Assembly (NCBI RefSeq): GCF_001651035.1
Contig: NZ_LXRG01000110.1
Location: 248,001 to 312,000, forward strand
Length of the DNA: 64,000 nucleotides
Reading direction: 5' to 3'
DNA from: Halomonas sp. ALS9
GTDB lineage: Bacteria; Pseudomonadota; Gammaproteobacteria; Pseudomonadales; Halomonadaceae
The notes under the pieces were generated by a model. It saw nothing but the letters and a program-made list of their open reading frames with translations, had not been told where the DNA came from and ran no database searches. The position numbers and the translations under genes are program-made. Positions 26,298 to 34,800 of the stretch are shown here, in pieces (the stretch's first letter is position 1; each line of letters starts with the position of its first letter).

Positions 26298-27704
26298 TTA
26301 ATCTGTTTTTAACAGTGGAAAATGCAGCGTCCAACGTAGCCCACCTAGCGTTGAGCTAGCGGGCGTCAGCGTTGCACCGTGTGCATTGACTAGGGCGCTG
26401 GCGATAGAGAGCCCCAACCCGCTGCCGCCGCTGGCACGGCTGCGGGAGCCTTCGACGCGATAGAGCCGCTCGGTCAAGCGGGCTAATTCACCCTCCGGCA
26501 CGCCAGGCGTACTGTCTTCCCAGATGACGACGGCCATTCCCTGCTGAGCGGTAAGCGTGACGCGTAGCTCACCCGGCGGCTGGGTATAGGCGCAGCTGTT
26601 ATCCAACAGGTTGTTCCACAGCTGGCGGAGGCGCTGGGCATCGCCACGAATCATAATGCCAGGTTCAATCTGTTCGGTCAGCGTTAACCCGCTTTCGACC
26701 AACCAGCGGTCGGCGTCGGCCAGGCGGCTGGCGAGGCAGTCGCTTAGATCCATCGGCGCCAGCTGGATATCCAGCGCGCCCGCGTCGCTCTGCGACAGCA
26801 GGCGCAAATCCGCGACTAAGCGCTCTAGCTGTCCCACCTCTTGGGCGAGGGAGCTTAGGTTCTCCTGGTTTAGCGGGCGAATGCCATCCTGCATGGCTTC
26901 GATCTCGCCGCGCAGCACCGCCAGCGGCGTGCGCAGCTCGTGAGCGGTGTCAGATACCCAGCGGGCGCGGGCATCGCGGCTAGCTTCCAGCGTGGCGGCA
27001 AGCACATTAAAATCCCGCGCCAAGCGCGACAGCTCATCGTGGCCACGTTCAGGCAGTCGGGTGCGATAGTCGCCTTCGGTAAGGCGCAGCGTGGCGCCCG
27101 CCAGTGCTCGGGTGCGCCGCCCCAGCCACCAGGAGAGACCGCCCGCCAACAGCAGTGAAGCAATGCAGAGGGAGACCACGATAAGCACCAGGTTGCGCTG
27201 CTGTCGCTCCAGAAAGCGACTCTCCATGCGCTCCATCATTTCTCGGGGAGGTCGAAAACCCAACGAGCCGATATGCGTATCACCGCTATGCAGTGTCAGC
27301 CAATGCCAACTGCCCGAGCCTTCCCGCCCACTTCTGGGCGGTACTACAAAACGGCCATCCGCTGCGCGCAGGGTGAAGTCACGCGCCTCGCCAAGTGGGG
27401 AAGGTCGGTCGCGGTGCTCTTGACCCAGTTCAAAGCGGACAATAAATGGCCAGCGTTCCGGTGACTGCTCCAGCCACTCCCAGCTTTGCTGAGTTTCCCA
27501 GCGTGTGACGAGTCCGTCAGCCAGCAATGTGGCGCGGCGCTCCTGGGCCTGGTTGAGGTAGTCGAGAAAGCCGCGGTCAATACTGTAAGAGACGGCCAGA
27601 AACATGCTGGCTGAAATCGCCACATTGACGCTGAGAATAATCACAAACAGCTTGAGCCCTAGCCGGGAGGGTCGCCATTGACGTATGGCGGTTAGTAAGG
27701 CCAT
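26298..27704 (-). CDS. baeS: Sensor histidine kinase, BaeS-like
   Basis: 468 residues. Transmembrane helices at about 17-38 and 168-190 flank a periplasmic domain with two WxW-containing strands (SWHWLTLHSGDTHIGSLGF). A HAMP domain follows, then HisKA (VSDTAHELRTPLAVLRGEIE) and HATPase (NNLLDNSCAYTQPPG, GSGLGLSIASAL). All catalytic boxes are present. The start codon overlaps the stop of the RND pump gene by one base, so translation is coupled. It should phosphorylate the BaeR-like regulator encoded next. Confidence 0.91.
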   Translation of the reverse strand: MALLTAIRQWRPSRLGLKLFVIILSVNVAISASMFLAVSYSIDRGFLDYLNQAQERRATLLADGLVTRWETQQSWEWLEQSPERWPFIVRFELGQEHRDRPSPLGEARDFTLRAADGRFVVPPRSGREGSGSWHWLTLHSGDTHIGSLGFRPPREMMERMESRFLERQQRNLVLIVVSLCIASLLLAGGLSWWLGRRTRALAGATLRLTEGDYRTRLPERGHDELSRLARDFNVLAATLEASRDARARWVSDTAHELRTPLAVLRGEIEAMQDGIRPLNQENLSSLAQEVGQLERLVADLRLLSQSDAGALDIQLAPMDLSDCLASRLADADRWLVESGLTLTEQIEPGIMIRGDAQRLRQLWNNLLDNSCAYTQPPGELRVTLTAQQGMAVVIWEDSTPGVPEGELARLTERLYRVEGSRSRASGGSGLGLSIASALVNAHGATLTPASSTLGGLRWTLHFPLLKTD

Positions 27705-30700
27705 CAGCGGACTCCCTCTGTTTGGCGAGGCTCTTTTTTAGTTGGATCAGGCTGGCGCGGCGCGCTGAGCCGTTCGCGAACATTCTCCATACCCAGATAT
27801 AGGCAGGGCACCAGGATCAGCAGGATAACCGTGGCGAACAGCATGCCAAAACCTAGCGAAATTGCCATGGGGATCATAAAGCGCGCCTGCCGCGAGGTTT
27901 CCAAAATCATTGGCGCCAAGCCGAGAAAGGTCGTCAGCGTGGTCATCATAATTGGCCGTAACCGGCGAGTGGCCGCCGCCACAATGGCTTCCCGGGGGGC
28001 CATGCCTTCGCTGCGTTTTCGGTTGGCGTAGTCGATCAGCACTAGTGCATCGTTAATCACCACCCCGGAGAGCGCGAGCATCCCCAGCAGGCTGATAATT
28101 GAAAGCCCGAAGCCCATGATCATATGCCCAGCGACGGCGCCGACAATGCCAAAGGGGATCGCGGCCAGCACCAACAGCGGCTGTAGATAGCTTCTGAAGG
28201 GAATAGCGAGCAGGGCATAGAGCGCCGCAATCATTAACCACATTGAGGTTTTTAGCGTGGCTAGGTTGTCGGCGGTGTCCTGCTGACGACCGCCCATGCT
28301 GACTTCCAGCCCTGGCCAGGTTGCTTCCAGGTTGGGGAACTCCTCTTCCTCTAGCGTGGCAAGCACTTGATTGATGGCTAGATCACTTTCCGAGTCGGCG
28401 GTGACGGTAATAATCCGCCGCCCGTTAATGCGTTCAAGGCTGCTGGAGGCTTGGCTGATGGTAATGTCAGCGACCCGCGATAGCGGTACACTCAGCCCAT
28501 CGGGCGTGCGCACCGGCATGCGGTAAAGCTCGTTCAAGCTGTCGCGATTATCGTTGGGCAAACGCACCTCAACGCTGATTTCGCTGCGCCCTACGTATTG
28601 CTCAAGCGCGGTGGCGCCCTGGAGCGGGCCGCGCAGGGCCTGGGCTAAGTTATTACCCGTGAGTCCCAGGGCGCGGCCCTCGGCAGAAAGGCGCATCTCT
28701 AACTGCGGTTTGCCGTCGCCCAGCCCACTGTCGATATCCGTGAGTCCGTAGCCGCCCAGTGTTTCCGCTAGCCGTTCGGCGGCGGCTTCAAGTACCTGGG
28801 TGTCCGGGTGGGAGAGTCGCAGGCTGAGCGCCGCGCCACTACCAGGGCCGCCGACGTCGGCTTCAAAACGTACCGACTGAGCACCAAGCAGATCGCCAGT
28901 GAGATCGCGCCACTCGCGGGCAATCCGCGAGGGTGGCCAAGCTTCCAGGCTCTCGCTAGCAATATCCAACCGTACTTCCAGGCTTTCGCCGTCCAGGCGG
29001 CTGCGTGAACTGCTGAAGCTGAGGGTCTCTTCGCGCTCGCTGAGGGCCTCGGCGGCGTCGAGTAGCTGTTGGCTTAGCTCGCGGCTAACGCTGATATTGC
29101 TGCCAATGGGCAGGGTGACCGTGGCCTGTACCTGATCCGATTCAACCCGAGGCATCAGCGAAAAGCCCAGCCGCCCGCTCATCGCCCACGAGAGCGCGAT
29201 GAGCAGAATCGCGATTCCCAGTGAAATACTCAGCAGGCGTTGGTTAAGGGCGCGCTGCAGAAACGGCTCGAACTGGTGGTAGGTGAAGTGGTGCAAGCCG
29301 CCCTGAAGCCGCTGGCGCAGCGCTTCAAGGGGGCGCTGCCACGCCGGGGTTTGGCGGGGTTTACGGCTATGTGCCAGGTGGGCGGGCAGAATCACCAGGG
29401 CTTCCAGCCAGGAGATTAAAAAGACGGTGACAACGACCACCGGCACAGTGGCAAAAATCAGTCCCAAAAAGCCGGGTAGAAATAGCAACGGCAGGAAGGC
29501 GACGATATTAGACAGAATCGCAAAGGTGAGCGGGGTGGCGATTTCGCTGGCGCCTTTGACCGCCGCATCGCGCAGCGAATAGCCCTCTTCACGGTAGCTG
29601 TAGATATTCTCGCCAACGATGATGGCGTCATCGACGACAATCCCCAGGGCGATAATAAACGCGAACATCGACATCATATTGAGCGAGACGCCGATCCAGG
29701 GCAGAAACAGCATCGCGCCGAGAAACGCCGTTGGAATGCCCAGGGTGACCCAGAATGCTAACCGCGCTTCCAAAAACAGCGCCATCAGTACCAATACCAA
29801 CGCTAGCCCCATCCAGGCATTTTTTAGCAGTAGACTGAGGCGGTCTTCGTATACTTCTGAGCTATCTCGGGAAATGTCCAGACTGACGCCTTCGGGCAGG
29901 TTCGCGCGCAGGCGCTCAAGCTCACCGTTGACCGCTTCCGAGATACTGGTCGGGGTTTGGTCGCCAATCTGGTAAACGTCCACAGAGAGGCCGGGCTGGC
30001 CGTTATAAAACTCCTCGCGGTCGGTTTCGGCAAAGCCATCGCTGACCTCGGCGATATCCCCAAGCGTGATGGGCGTGCCTTGGGTGCTGGTCAGAATCGG
30101 CAGTTCGGCAAAGGCCTCGGCGCTGTTACGCCGCCCCTGATAGCGAATCAGCCATTCGCCTTCGGCCGTCGTGAGCTGGCCGCTGGCAAGATCTAACGCC
30201 TCTTCGGCGATGCGGCTGGCCAATTCTTGGTGGTCAAGGCCATAGCGCTCAATGGCCTCTTCGTCCAGGTAGACTTGAATCTCCCGCTCACGGTTGCCGG
30301 ATAGCTCCGCACGGGAAATGCCGGAGGTGGCTTGGAGCTCGCCACGTACATCTTCGGCCGCGTCGTGGAGTGCTTCCAGGCCGACTGGGCCGTAGACCTG
30401 CAAGCTCAACACGCTGCGAGAGCGCCCAGCAAGGGTAAAGCGTGGCGGGTCGGCAGCGCTGGGCAGGGTAGTGATGGCGTTTACCGCCTGTTGAATATCC
30501 TGATAGGCGCGCATCACATCCACGCCGTCAATCAGCGTGGCGTTGACGCTGGCGCTGCCTTCACTGGCGGTAGCGGTCAGCTCATCAATGCCTTCTACAT
30601 CGGCAATGGCGGCTTCCATCGGTAGCAGCAGGCTCTGCTCCACATCTTCCGGCGTGGCGCCGGGGTAGCTGATAGTAACTTGAACGATTTCGGTGTCGAA

Positions 30701-30829
30701 TTCGGGGAACACTTCTTTTTTAATCGCCAGCGAGGCCATTAGACCGCCGACGATAAACAGCACCATCAGTAAGTTGGGGGCTACCCCGTGATCCACCATC
30801 CAAGCTAACGGGCCGCGTGGCACTTTCAT
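27704..30829 (-). CDS. RND-family efflux transporter, inner-membrane pump
   Basis: 1041 residues, AcrB/CzcA fold with 12 helices in two repeats. The first periplasmic loop opens with KEVFPEFDTEIVQVTISYPGA. The helix-4 motif GIVVDDAIIVGENIY carries the paired aspartates of the proton relay, and the second half repeats the fold (GVVINDALVLIDYANRKR). The pump is complete. It overlaps the upstream membrane fusion gene by 4 bases. No outer-membrane factor is encoded nearby, so a TolC-like partner elsewhere is expected. Substrate unknown; the group includes lipophilic drug and solvent pumps. Confidence 0.93.
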   Translation of the reverse strand: MKVPRGPLAWMVDHGVAPNLLMVLFIVGGLMASLAIKKEVFPEFDTEIVQVTISYPGATPEDVEQSLLLPMEAAIADVEGIDELTATASEGSASVNATLIDGVDVMRAYQDIQQAVNAITTLPSAADPPRFTLAGRSRSVLSLQVYGPVGLEALHDAAEDVRGELQATSGISRAELSGNREREIQVYLDEEAIERYGLDHQELASRIAEEALDLASGQLTTAEGEWLIRYQGRRNSAEAFAELPILTSTQGTPITLGDIAEVSDGFAETDREEFYNGQPGLSVDVYQIGDQTPTSISEAVNGELERLRANLPEGVSLDISRDSSEVYEDRLSLLLKNAWMGLALVLVLMALFLEARLAFWVTLGIPTAFLGAMLFLPWIGVSLNMMSMFAFIIALGIVVDDAIIVGENIYSYREEGYSLRDAAVKGASEIATPLTFAILSNIVAFLPLLFLPGFLGLIFATVPVVVVTVFLISWLEALVILPAHLAHSRKPRQTPAWQRPLEALRQRLQGGLHHFTYHQFEPFLQRALNQRLLSISLGIAILLIALSWAMSGRLGFSLMPRVESDQVQATVTLPIGSNISVSRELSQQLLDAAEALSEREETLSFSSSRSRLDGESLEVRLDIASESLEAWPPSRIAREWRDLTGDLLGAQSVRFEADVGGPGSGAALSLRLSHPDTQVLEAAAERLAETLGGYGLTDIDSGLGDGKPQLEMRLSAEGRALGLTGNNLAQALRGPLQGATALEQYVGRSEISVEVRLPNDNRDSLNELYRMPVRTPDGLSVPLSRVADITISQASSSLERINGRRIITVTADSESDLAINQVLATLEEEEFPNLEATWPGLEVSMGGRQQDTADNLATLKTSMWLMIAALYALLAIPFRSYLQPLLVLAAIPFGIVGAVAGHMIMGFGLSIISLLGMLALSGVVINDALVLIDYANRKRSEGMAPREAIVAAATRRLRPIMMTTLTTFLGLAPMILETSRQARFMIPMAISLGFGMLFATVILLILVPCLYLGMENVRERLSAPRQPDPTKKEPRQTEGVR

Positions 30830-32040
30830 GACTTATCTCCCGGTTCATCTTCCGCTTGAGCCGGGGTGTCGTTGGGGCGGCGGATGCGTACTAGCTGACC
30901 CTCCCGGGGCTGAGCCAAGCCCGCGGTGACGACCTGCTGGCCGGTTTCCAAACCGCTACGAATCAAAGCGTCATCTTCACCGCGGAAAGCCAGGGTGACC
31001 GGCGTTCGACGCAGGCGATTTTCCTCATCTACCCGCCACGCCACGTCGCCTGGGCGCAGAGCCGCAGACGGCAGAGAAATAAGCTGCTCCTGAATAGCCG
31101 GTTGAAATGAGGCGCGCAGAACATCACCCAGGCGCAGGGCAGGGCCGTCGGTCTCCAGGGCGAGCGGGTCGTTAACGGCGATCAACAGTTGAGCCTGCAG
31201 GCCATTCTCTTCCAGGCTAGGCAGCATCGAGACCAGTGTCCCTTGGCGCGTGGCGCCTTCGGGCCAGCCGCGGCTGGTTAAGGTGACGGTAGTGCCCGCT
31301 TCCAACCACTCAGTCCACTCTGCAGGCAGCGAAGCGCGCACCCAAAATTGCTCGACACCCACAAGGTGCAGCACTTCTGTTCCTTGGCTGAGCAGGCTAC
31401 CGGCGCCTACCAAGCGTTCTTGCACCATGGCTCGCCAGGGTGCGGTGAGGGTGGCGCGCTGCACATTGAGCGCGGCCTGGTCGCGTGCCACTCGCGCTTG
31501 GGTGACCTGAGACTGGGCTTGGCGCAACTGCGGTTCGCGCAGTACCAGCGCCCGCCGTTCGGCAGAGAGCTGGCGGCCAAAGGATTCGTACTCACTACGG
31601 GCCCGCTGCTGCTCTGCCTGCTCAAGTGCTAGCTGCGCTTGGGCGTTGGCTAGCTGCGCCTCGGCATCTTCCAGGGCTAGCTGTAAATCGGCTTGGTCAA
31701 TATAGGCTACTGGGGCTTGCTGCTCGACCACCTGACCGGGCACAACGCCATCAGCGAAACGCTCCAACTGTCCCGCCACGCGGCTGGCCAGCATGGTCTC
31801 CTGCTCTGCTTCAACACGGCCAAAACCGTATAAGTTCGGCGCCTGGGCACTAGCGTTCACCGTGACAACATCGACCACACTAGGCAGAGGCTCAGGCGGT
31901 GGGGTACGCTCTATACGCGGCGGCTGGGTAATAATCCACCATGCCAGCGCCAATGTGGCAACAAGAATCAATAATGCAACCACGGCACCTAAACGAATGC
32001 GGCCATGTTGATGCGTAAGGTCATAGCGAGAAAGAATCAT
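30826..32040 (-). CDS. RND efflux periplasmic adaptor (membrane fusion) protein
   Basis: 404 residues. An N-terminal anchor helix sits at about 18-40 (VVALLILVATLALAWWII). The biotinyl-lipoyl half motif VAGQLERFADGVVPGQVVEQQ, a long coiled-coil hairpin from about 110 to 190, a beta-barrel segment and a C-terminal membrane-proximal domain (RPGDVAWRVDEENRLRRTPV) follow. This is the AcrA/HlyD layout. First gene of the pump-BaeSR operon, with the 11-bp repeats about 80-110 bases upstream. The ribosome site is weak. Confidence 0.9.
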   Translation of the reverse strand: MILSRYDLTHQHGRIRLGAVVALLILVATLALAWWIITQPPRIERTPPPEPLPSVVDVVTVNASAQAPNLYGFGRVEAEQETMLASRVAGQLERFADGVVPGQVVEQQAPVAYIDQADLQLALEDAEAQLANAQAQLALEQAEQQRARSEYESFGRQLSAERRALVLREPQLRQAQSQVTQARVARDQAALNVQRATLTAPWRAMVQERLVGAGSLLSQGTEVLHLVGVEQFWVRASLPAEWTEWLEAGTTVTLTSRGWPEGATRQGTLVSMLPSLEENGLQAQLLIAVNDPLALETDGPALRLGDVLRASFQPAIQEQLISLPSAALRPGDVAWRVDEENRLRRTPVTLAFRGEDDALIRSGLETGQQVVTAGLAQPREGQLVRIRRPNDTPAQAEDEPGDKS

Positions 32041-32117
32041 TACCGCGCGTCATCCATTGGGAGCGAAAATTCCAGAAAAATAAGCGTATGATGCTAGCAT
32101 CGCGCATCGTTAAGCAG

Positions 32118-32150
32118 CCATTAGTCAAACAATGTGCAAATAACATGCAA
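32118..32150 (-). promoter_or_regulatory. Three 11-bp phased repeats upstream of the pump operon
   Basis: On the minus strand TTGCATGTTAT, TTGCACATTGT and TTGACTAATGG are consecutive 11-base units. Their TTGCA-N6 pattern is the same as upstream of the Spy-like gene and is predicted to be the BaeR-like regulator site. Confidence 0.6.
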
Positions 32151-32244
32151 CTGCCACTTAGCTTGGTATCCGCTGGTTTGGTTTTAGCTTAACTTGGCTT
32201 TTATTCACTTGGTTCTCTCTTTTGGTTCTTTCACTTGAAAGCAA

Positions 32245-32260
32245 TAGACTGACTGGTCTA
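32245..32260. promoter_or_regulatory. NemR-like operator upstream of the TetR-family gene
   Basis: TAGACTGACTGGTCTA has perfect TAGAC/GTCTA arms and lies 10 bases before the regulator start. It resembles the NemR box of E. coli (TAGACC-N4-GGTCTA, from memory), consistent with autorepression. Confidence 0.6.
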
Positions 32261-32270
32261 CTTTAAGATT

Positions 32271-32861
32271 ATGAAAAACAACGCAACCCGTGACAAACTC
32301 ATCGATAGTGGCGCCCAGTTGATTAGTCAGCAAGGCTATAATGCGACGGGCATTAATGCCGTGTTAAAAACCTGCGGTGTGCCTAAAGGCTCCTTTTATC
32401 ACTACTTCTCCAGCAAAGAAGATTTCGGGCTGGCGGTGATCGAACGCTTTGCCAACCGCTATGATGAAACACTGGTAGCGCTGCTGGAAGATAGTGACAC
32501 GCCTCCACTCGAACGCCTAAGACGTTATTTCGCGGCAGGGCGTGAGCATATGCATGAGTGCGACCATGCCACGGGCTGTTTGATTGGTAACCTGGGCCAA
32601 GAACTATCGGGCCAGAGTGATACCTTCCGTGATGCGCTAAATCTCGTCTTTCAGCGCTGGGAGCAACGCTTTGTGCACTGCCTGAAAGATGCCCAGGCGC
32701 AAGGAGACATCGCCATCCACACCACGCCGGAAGCCCTTGCCAGCTTTATTCTTACCGGTTGGGAAGGCGCTATTCTACGTGCCAAGACGTTGAAGTCCGT
32801 CGAACCCATGGTGCACTTTGAAACGATATTGTTTCAGCAGGTGCTGGTGCCGTCGCCTTAG
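32271..32861 (+). CDS. TetR/AcrR-family regulator, NemR/AcuR-like
   Basis: 196 residues. The N-terminal helix-turn-helix spans about 8-52 (LIDSGAQLISQQGYNATGIN, then PKGSFYHYFSSKEDFGLAVI). The ligand domain includes HECDHATGCLIGNLGQE with two cysteines (ECDHATGC), a feature of NemR/AcuR-type sensors of electrophiles. The ATG is at 32271 with no strong ribosome site, and a TAGAC/GTCTA dyad immediately upstream points to autoregulation. It is divergent from the RND operon, so it may also affect that pump. Its real target is not evident. Confidence 0.88.
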   Translation: MKNNATRDKLIDSGAQLISQQGYNATGINAVLKTCGVPKGSFYHYFSSKEDFGLAVIERFANRYDETLVALLEDSDTPPLERLRRYFAAGREHMHECDHATGCLIGNLGQELSGQSDTFRDALNLVFQRWEQRFVHCLKDAQAQGDIAIHTTPEALASFILTGWEGAILRAKTLKSVEPMVHFETILFQQVLVPSP

Positions 32862-32887
32862 CGCTTCTCTCGCAACTCACTTGTGCT

Positions 32888-33691
32888 CTAGTGGCGAGCA
32901 CGGAAGTGATGCTCTTCAGCGGCCACATCGTTTCGGGTTGCGGCTATTAGGGCATCATTGAGCGAAGGATCATCTAGGGCTATTAAACCGCACTGGGCCA
33001 GCGCTTCGCGTAGGCTGACCTGTTCATCCAGGCGCTGATACACCACCCGAACACAGCAGGGCATGCGCTCGCTGTTATCTGCCACGCCCATTTTCAGACC
33101 GGTTAAACGCGTCACCTGGCTCTGAAAACTCGGAAATAGAATCGTCTGAGTGATCTCATGACCGTTAAGGGTTTCGTGATCGATTAAAAAGAGCCGATCT
33201 GCAAGTTTCACCGCGGTGCCCACATAGCGGTTGTGACATGAGCGGGCGCCGGGTACGGTCTGCATCCGCTCGGTGCGCTGATAAACCACGCCACCTTCAC
33301 GCTGTTCTAGGCAAACCAAGGTACGCATTAACTGCCCCGGCCGGGACATTGAGTGATAAAGCTCAAAGTAGCGGCCAATATAGCGCTCCATGCCTTCGCT
33401 GCCGCGCTGAACCAGCGCGTTAGGCCAAGGCAGCGTTGCAGGGGTTGCTTCTCTATTGAGCTGGCCGGTTTGTACTAGGGCACGAAAATCGTGATGGGGG
33501 AGCGCGATGTCCTCCGCGCTAACGCCAAAAAAGTGGCAAATACGCTGAAGAGCGGCGTGGCTGGGGTGATAGCGTCCACTCAGGTAGCGGTTAAACTGAG
33601 CTCGGTTGATCGCTAAACGCCGACATACCTCAGCAATTGACGGATAGTAGCTGCAGAGCAGGCGCAGGTTGGCCACGAAATCGTCATGCAT
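32888..33691 (-). CDS. XRE-type helix-turn-helix regulator
   Basis: 267 residues. An N-terminal helix-turn-helix is seen at about 15-60 (SIAEVCRRLAINRAQFNRYLSG, then HAALQRICHFFGV), followed by a larger C-terminal domain with no motif I recognise. The ATG at 33691 is used rather than the longer frame, which would run into the promoter; a weak GAG lies upstream. It diverges from the fluoroacetate-dehalogenase-like gene, with about 190 bases between them, so it is a candidate regulator of that gene. Confidence 0.8.
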   Translation of the reverse strand: MHDDFVANLRLLCSYYPSIAEVCRRLAINRAQFNRYLSGRYHPSHAALQRICHFFGVSAEDIALPHHDFRALVQTGQLNREATPATLPWPNALVQRGSEGMERYIGRYFELYHSMSRPGQLMRTLVCLEQREGGVVYQRTERMQTVPGARSCHNRYVGTAVKLADRLFLIDHETLNGHEITQTILFPSFQSQVTRLTGLKMGVADNSERMPCCVRVVYQRLDEQVSLREALAQCGLIALDDPSLNDALIAATRNDVAAEEHHFRARH

Positions 33692-33880
33692 GGGTGACTC
33701 GTTTCTCTTGGTGTCGTGGCCGCCTAATGTGATGCTTTGTGCTAAAGAGTGCAATGCTTTCCCACTGCCGGATCACCCTTGCCGTCGCGGCTCCCTGGCG
33801 TAAAAAGCTATGCTATATAATAGATAGCTACATTACTAATAGGCACAGCAAAAGCTTTTACAGCAAACCAGGAGTACGCC

Positions 33881-34765
33881 ATGTTTCATGGGTTTGAAAA
33901 ATTGCAGCGCCAGGTTAACGGCGTCGAGATCGCGTTTCGCAAGGGCGGCAGTGGGCCTGCGTTACTATTGCTTCACGGCCACCCCCAGACCCATGTAATT
34001 TGGCACAAAGTCGCGGAAGAGCTGGCCCAGCACTTCACGGTGATAGCGGCGGATCTGCGCGGCTACGGCGACAGCAGTAAACCCGACGATGACCCTGAGC
34101 ACATCAATTATTCCAAACGCGCTATGGCCAACGATATGGCCGAGCTGATGAGCGCGCTCGGCTTTGAGCGCTTCAAGGTGCTTGCCCATGATCGCGGTGC
34201 ACGGGTAGCCCACCGTTTAGGGGTTGACCACGCGGCGCGCGTCGAGCGCATGGTGCTGCTGGATATAGCCCCCACACTGGCCATGTACCGCGGTACCACG
34301 GAGGCCTTTGCCCGCAGCTACTGGCACTGGTTCTTCCTGATTCGCCCTCAGCCGCTGCCGGAAATGCTGATCCAGAGCGACCCTGCTCAATACCTCAAAA
34401 GCGTAATGGGTGCCCGCAGTGCCGGTATGGCGCCTTTCTCCTCGGAAGCGCTAGCGGAATACGAGCGCTGCCTCGCGCTCCCCGGTACAGCCGCCGGTAT
34501 ATGCGGCGACTACCGCGCCAGCGCCACGATTGATTTGGCGCATGATCAGGCGGATATCGATGCGGGGGTAAAACTCACCTGCCCGTTAAAAGTGATGTGG
34601 GGCGCTGAAGGGGCTATTGAAGCCTGTTTTGATGCGCTCGGCGAGTGGCAAAAAGTGGCCACCGATGTAGAAGGCAAAGCGCTTCCTTGCGGTCACTATA
34701 TTGCCGAGGAAACCCCTGAAATATTGCTTGAGGAAGCGCTGCCGTTTTTACGTCAATCAGGATGA
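33881..34765 (+). CDS. Fluoroacetate dehalogenase-like alpha/beta-hydrolase
   Basis: 294 residues. All residues that define haloacetate dehalogenase (compared from memory with RPA1163) are present at constant offsets: nucleophile Asp104 and carboxylate-binding Arg105 and Arg108 (AHDRGARVAH), acid Asp128 (LLDIAP), base His272 (CGHYIAEE), and the halide pocket His149, Trp150 (YWHWFF) and Tyr211 (GDYRAS). The oxyanion loop is LLHGHPQTHVIWH. The predicted reaction is hydrolysis of fluoro- or chloroacetate to glycolate. An epoxide hydrolase is less likely because the lid tyrosine pair is missing. The ATG at 33881 follows CAGGAG. Monocistronic. Confidence 0.85.
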   Translation: MFHGFEKLQRQVNGVEIAFRKGGSGPALLLLHGHPQTHVIWHKVAEELAQHFTVIAADLRGYGDSSKPDDDPEHINYSKRAMANDMAELMSALGFERFKVLAHDRGARVAHRLGVDHAARVERMVLLDIAPTLAMYRGTTEAFARSYWHWFFLIRPQPLPEMLIQSDPAQYLKSVMGARSAGMAPFSSEALAEYERCLALPGTAAGICGDYRASATIDLAHDQADIDAGVKLTCPLKVMWGAEGAIEACFDALGEWQKVATDVEGKALPCGHYIAEETPEILLEEALPFLRQSG

Positions 34766-34800
34766 TGGCTGACGGCAGATCGGTTTATATACTTTCGCCA

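Noticed and set aside
33881-34765. Epoxide hydrolase
   Set aside because: The halide pocket residues His149, Trp150 and Tyr211 and the paired arginines match fluoroacetate dehalogenase, and the lid tyrosine pair of epoxide hydrolases is missing.
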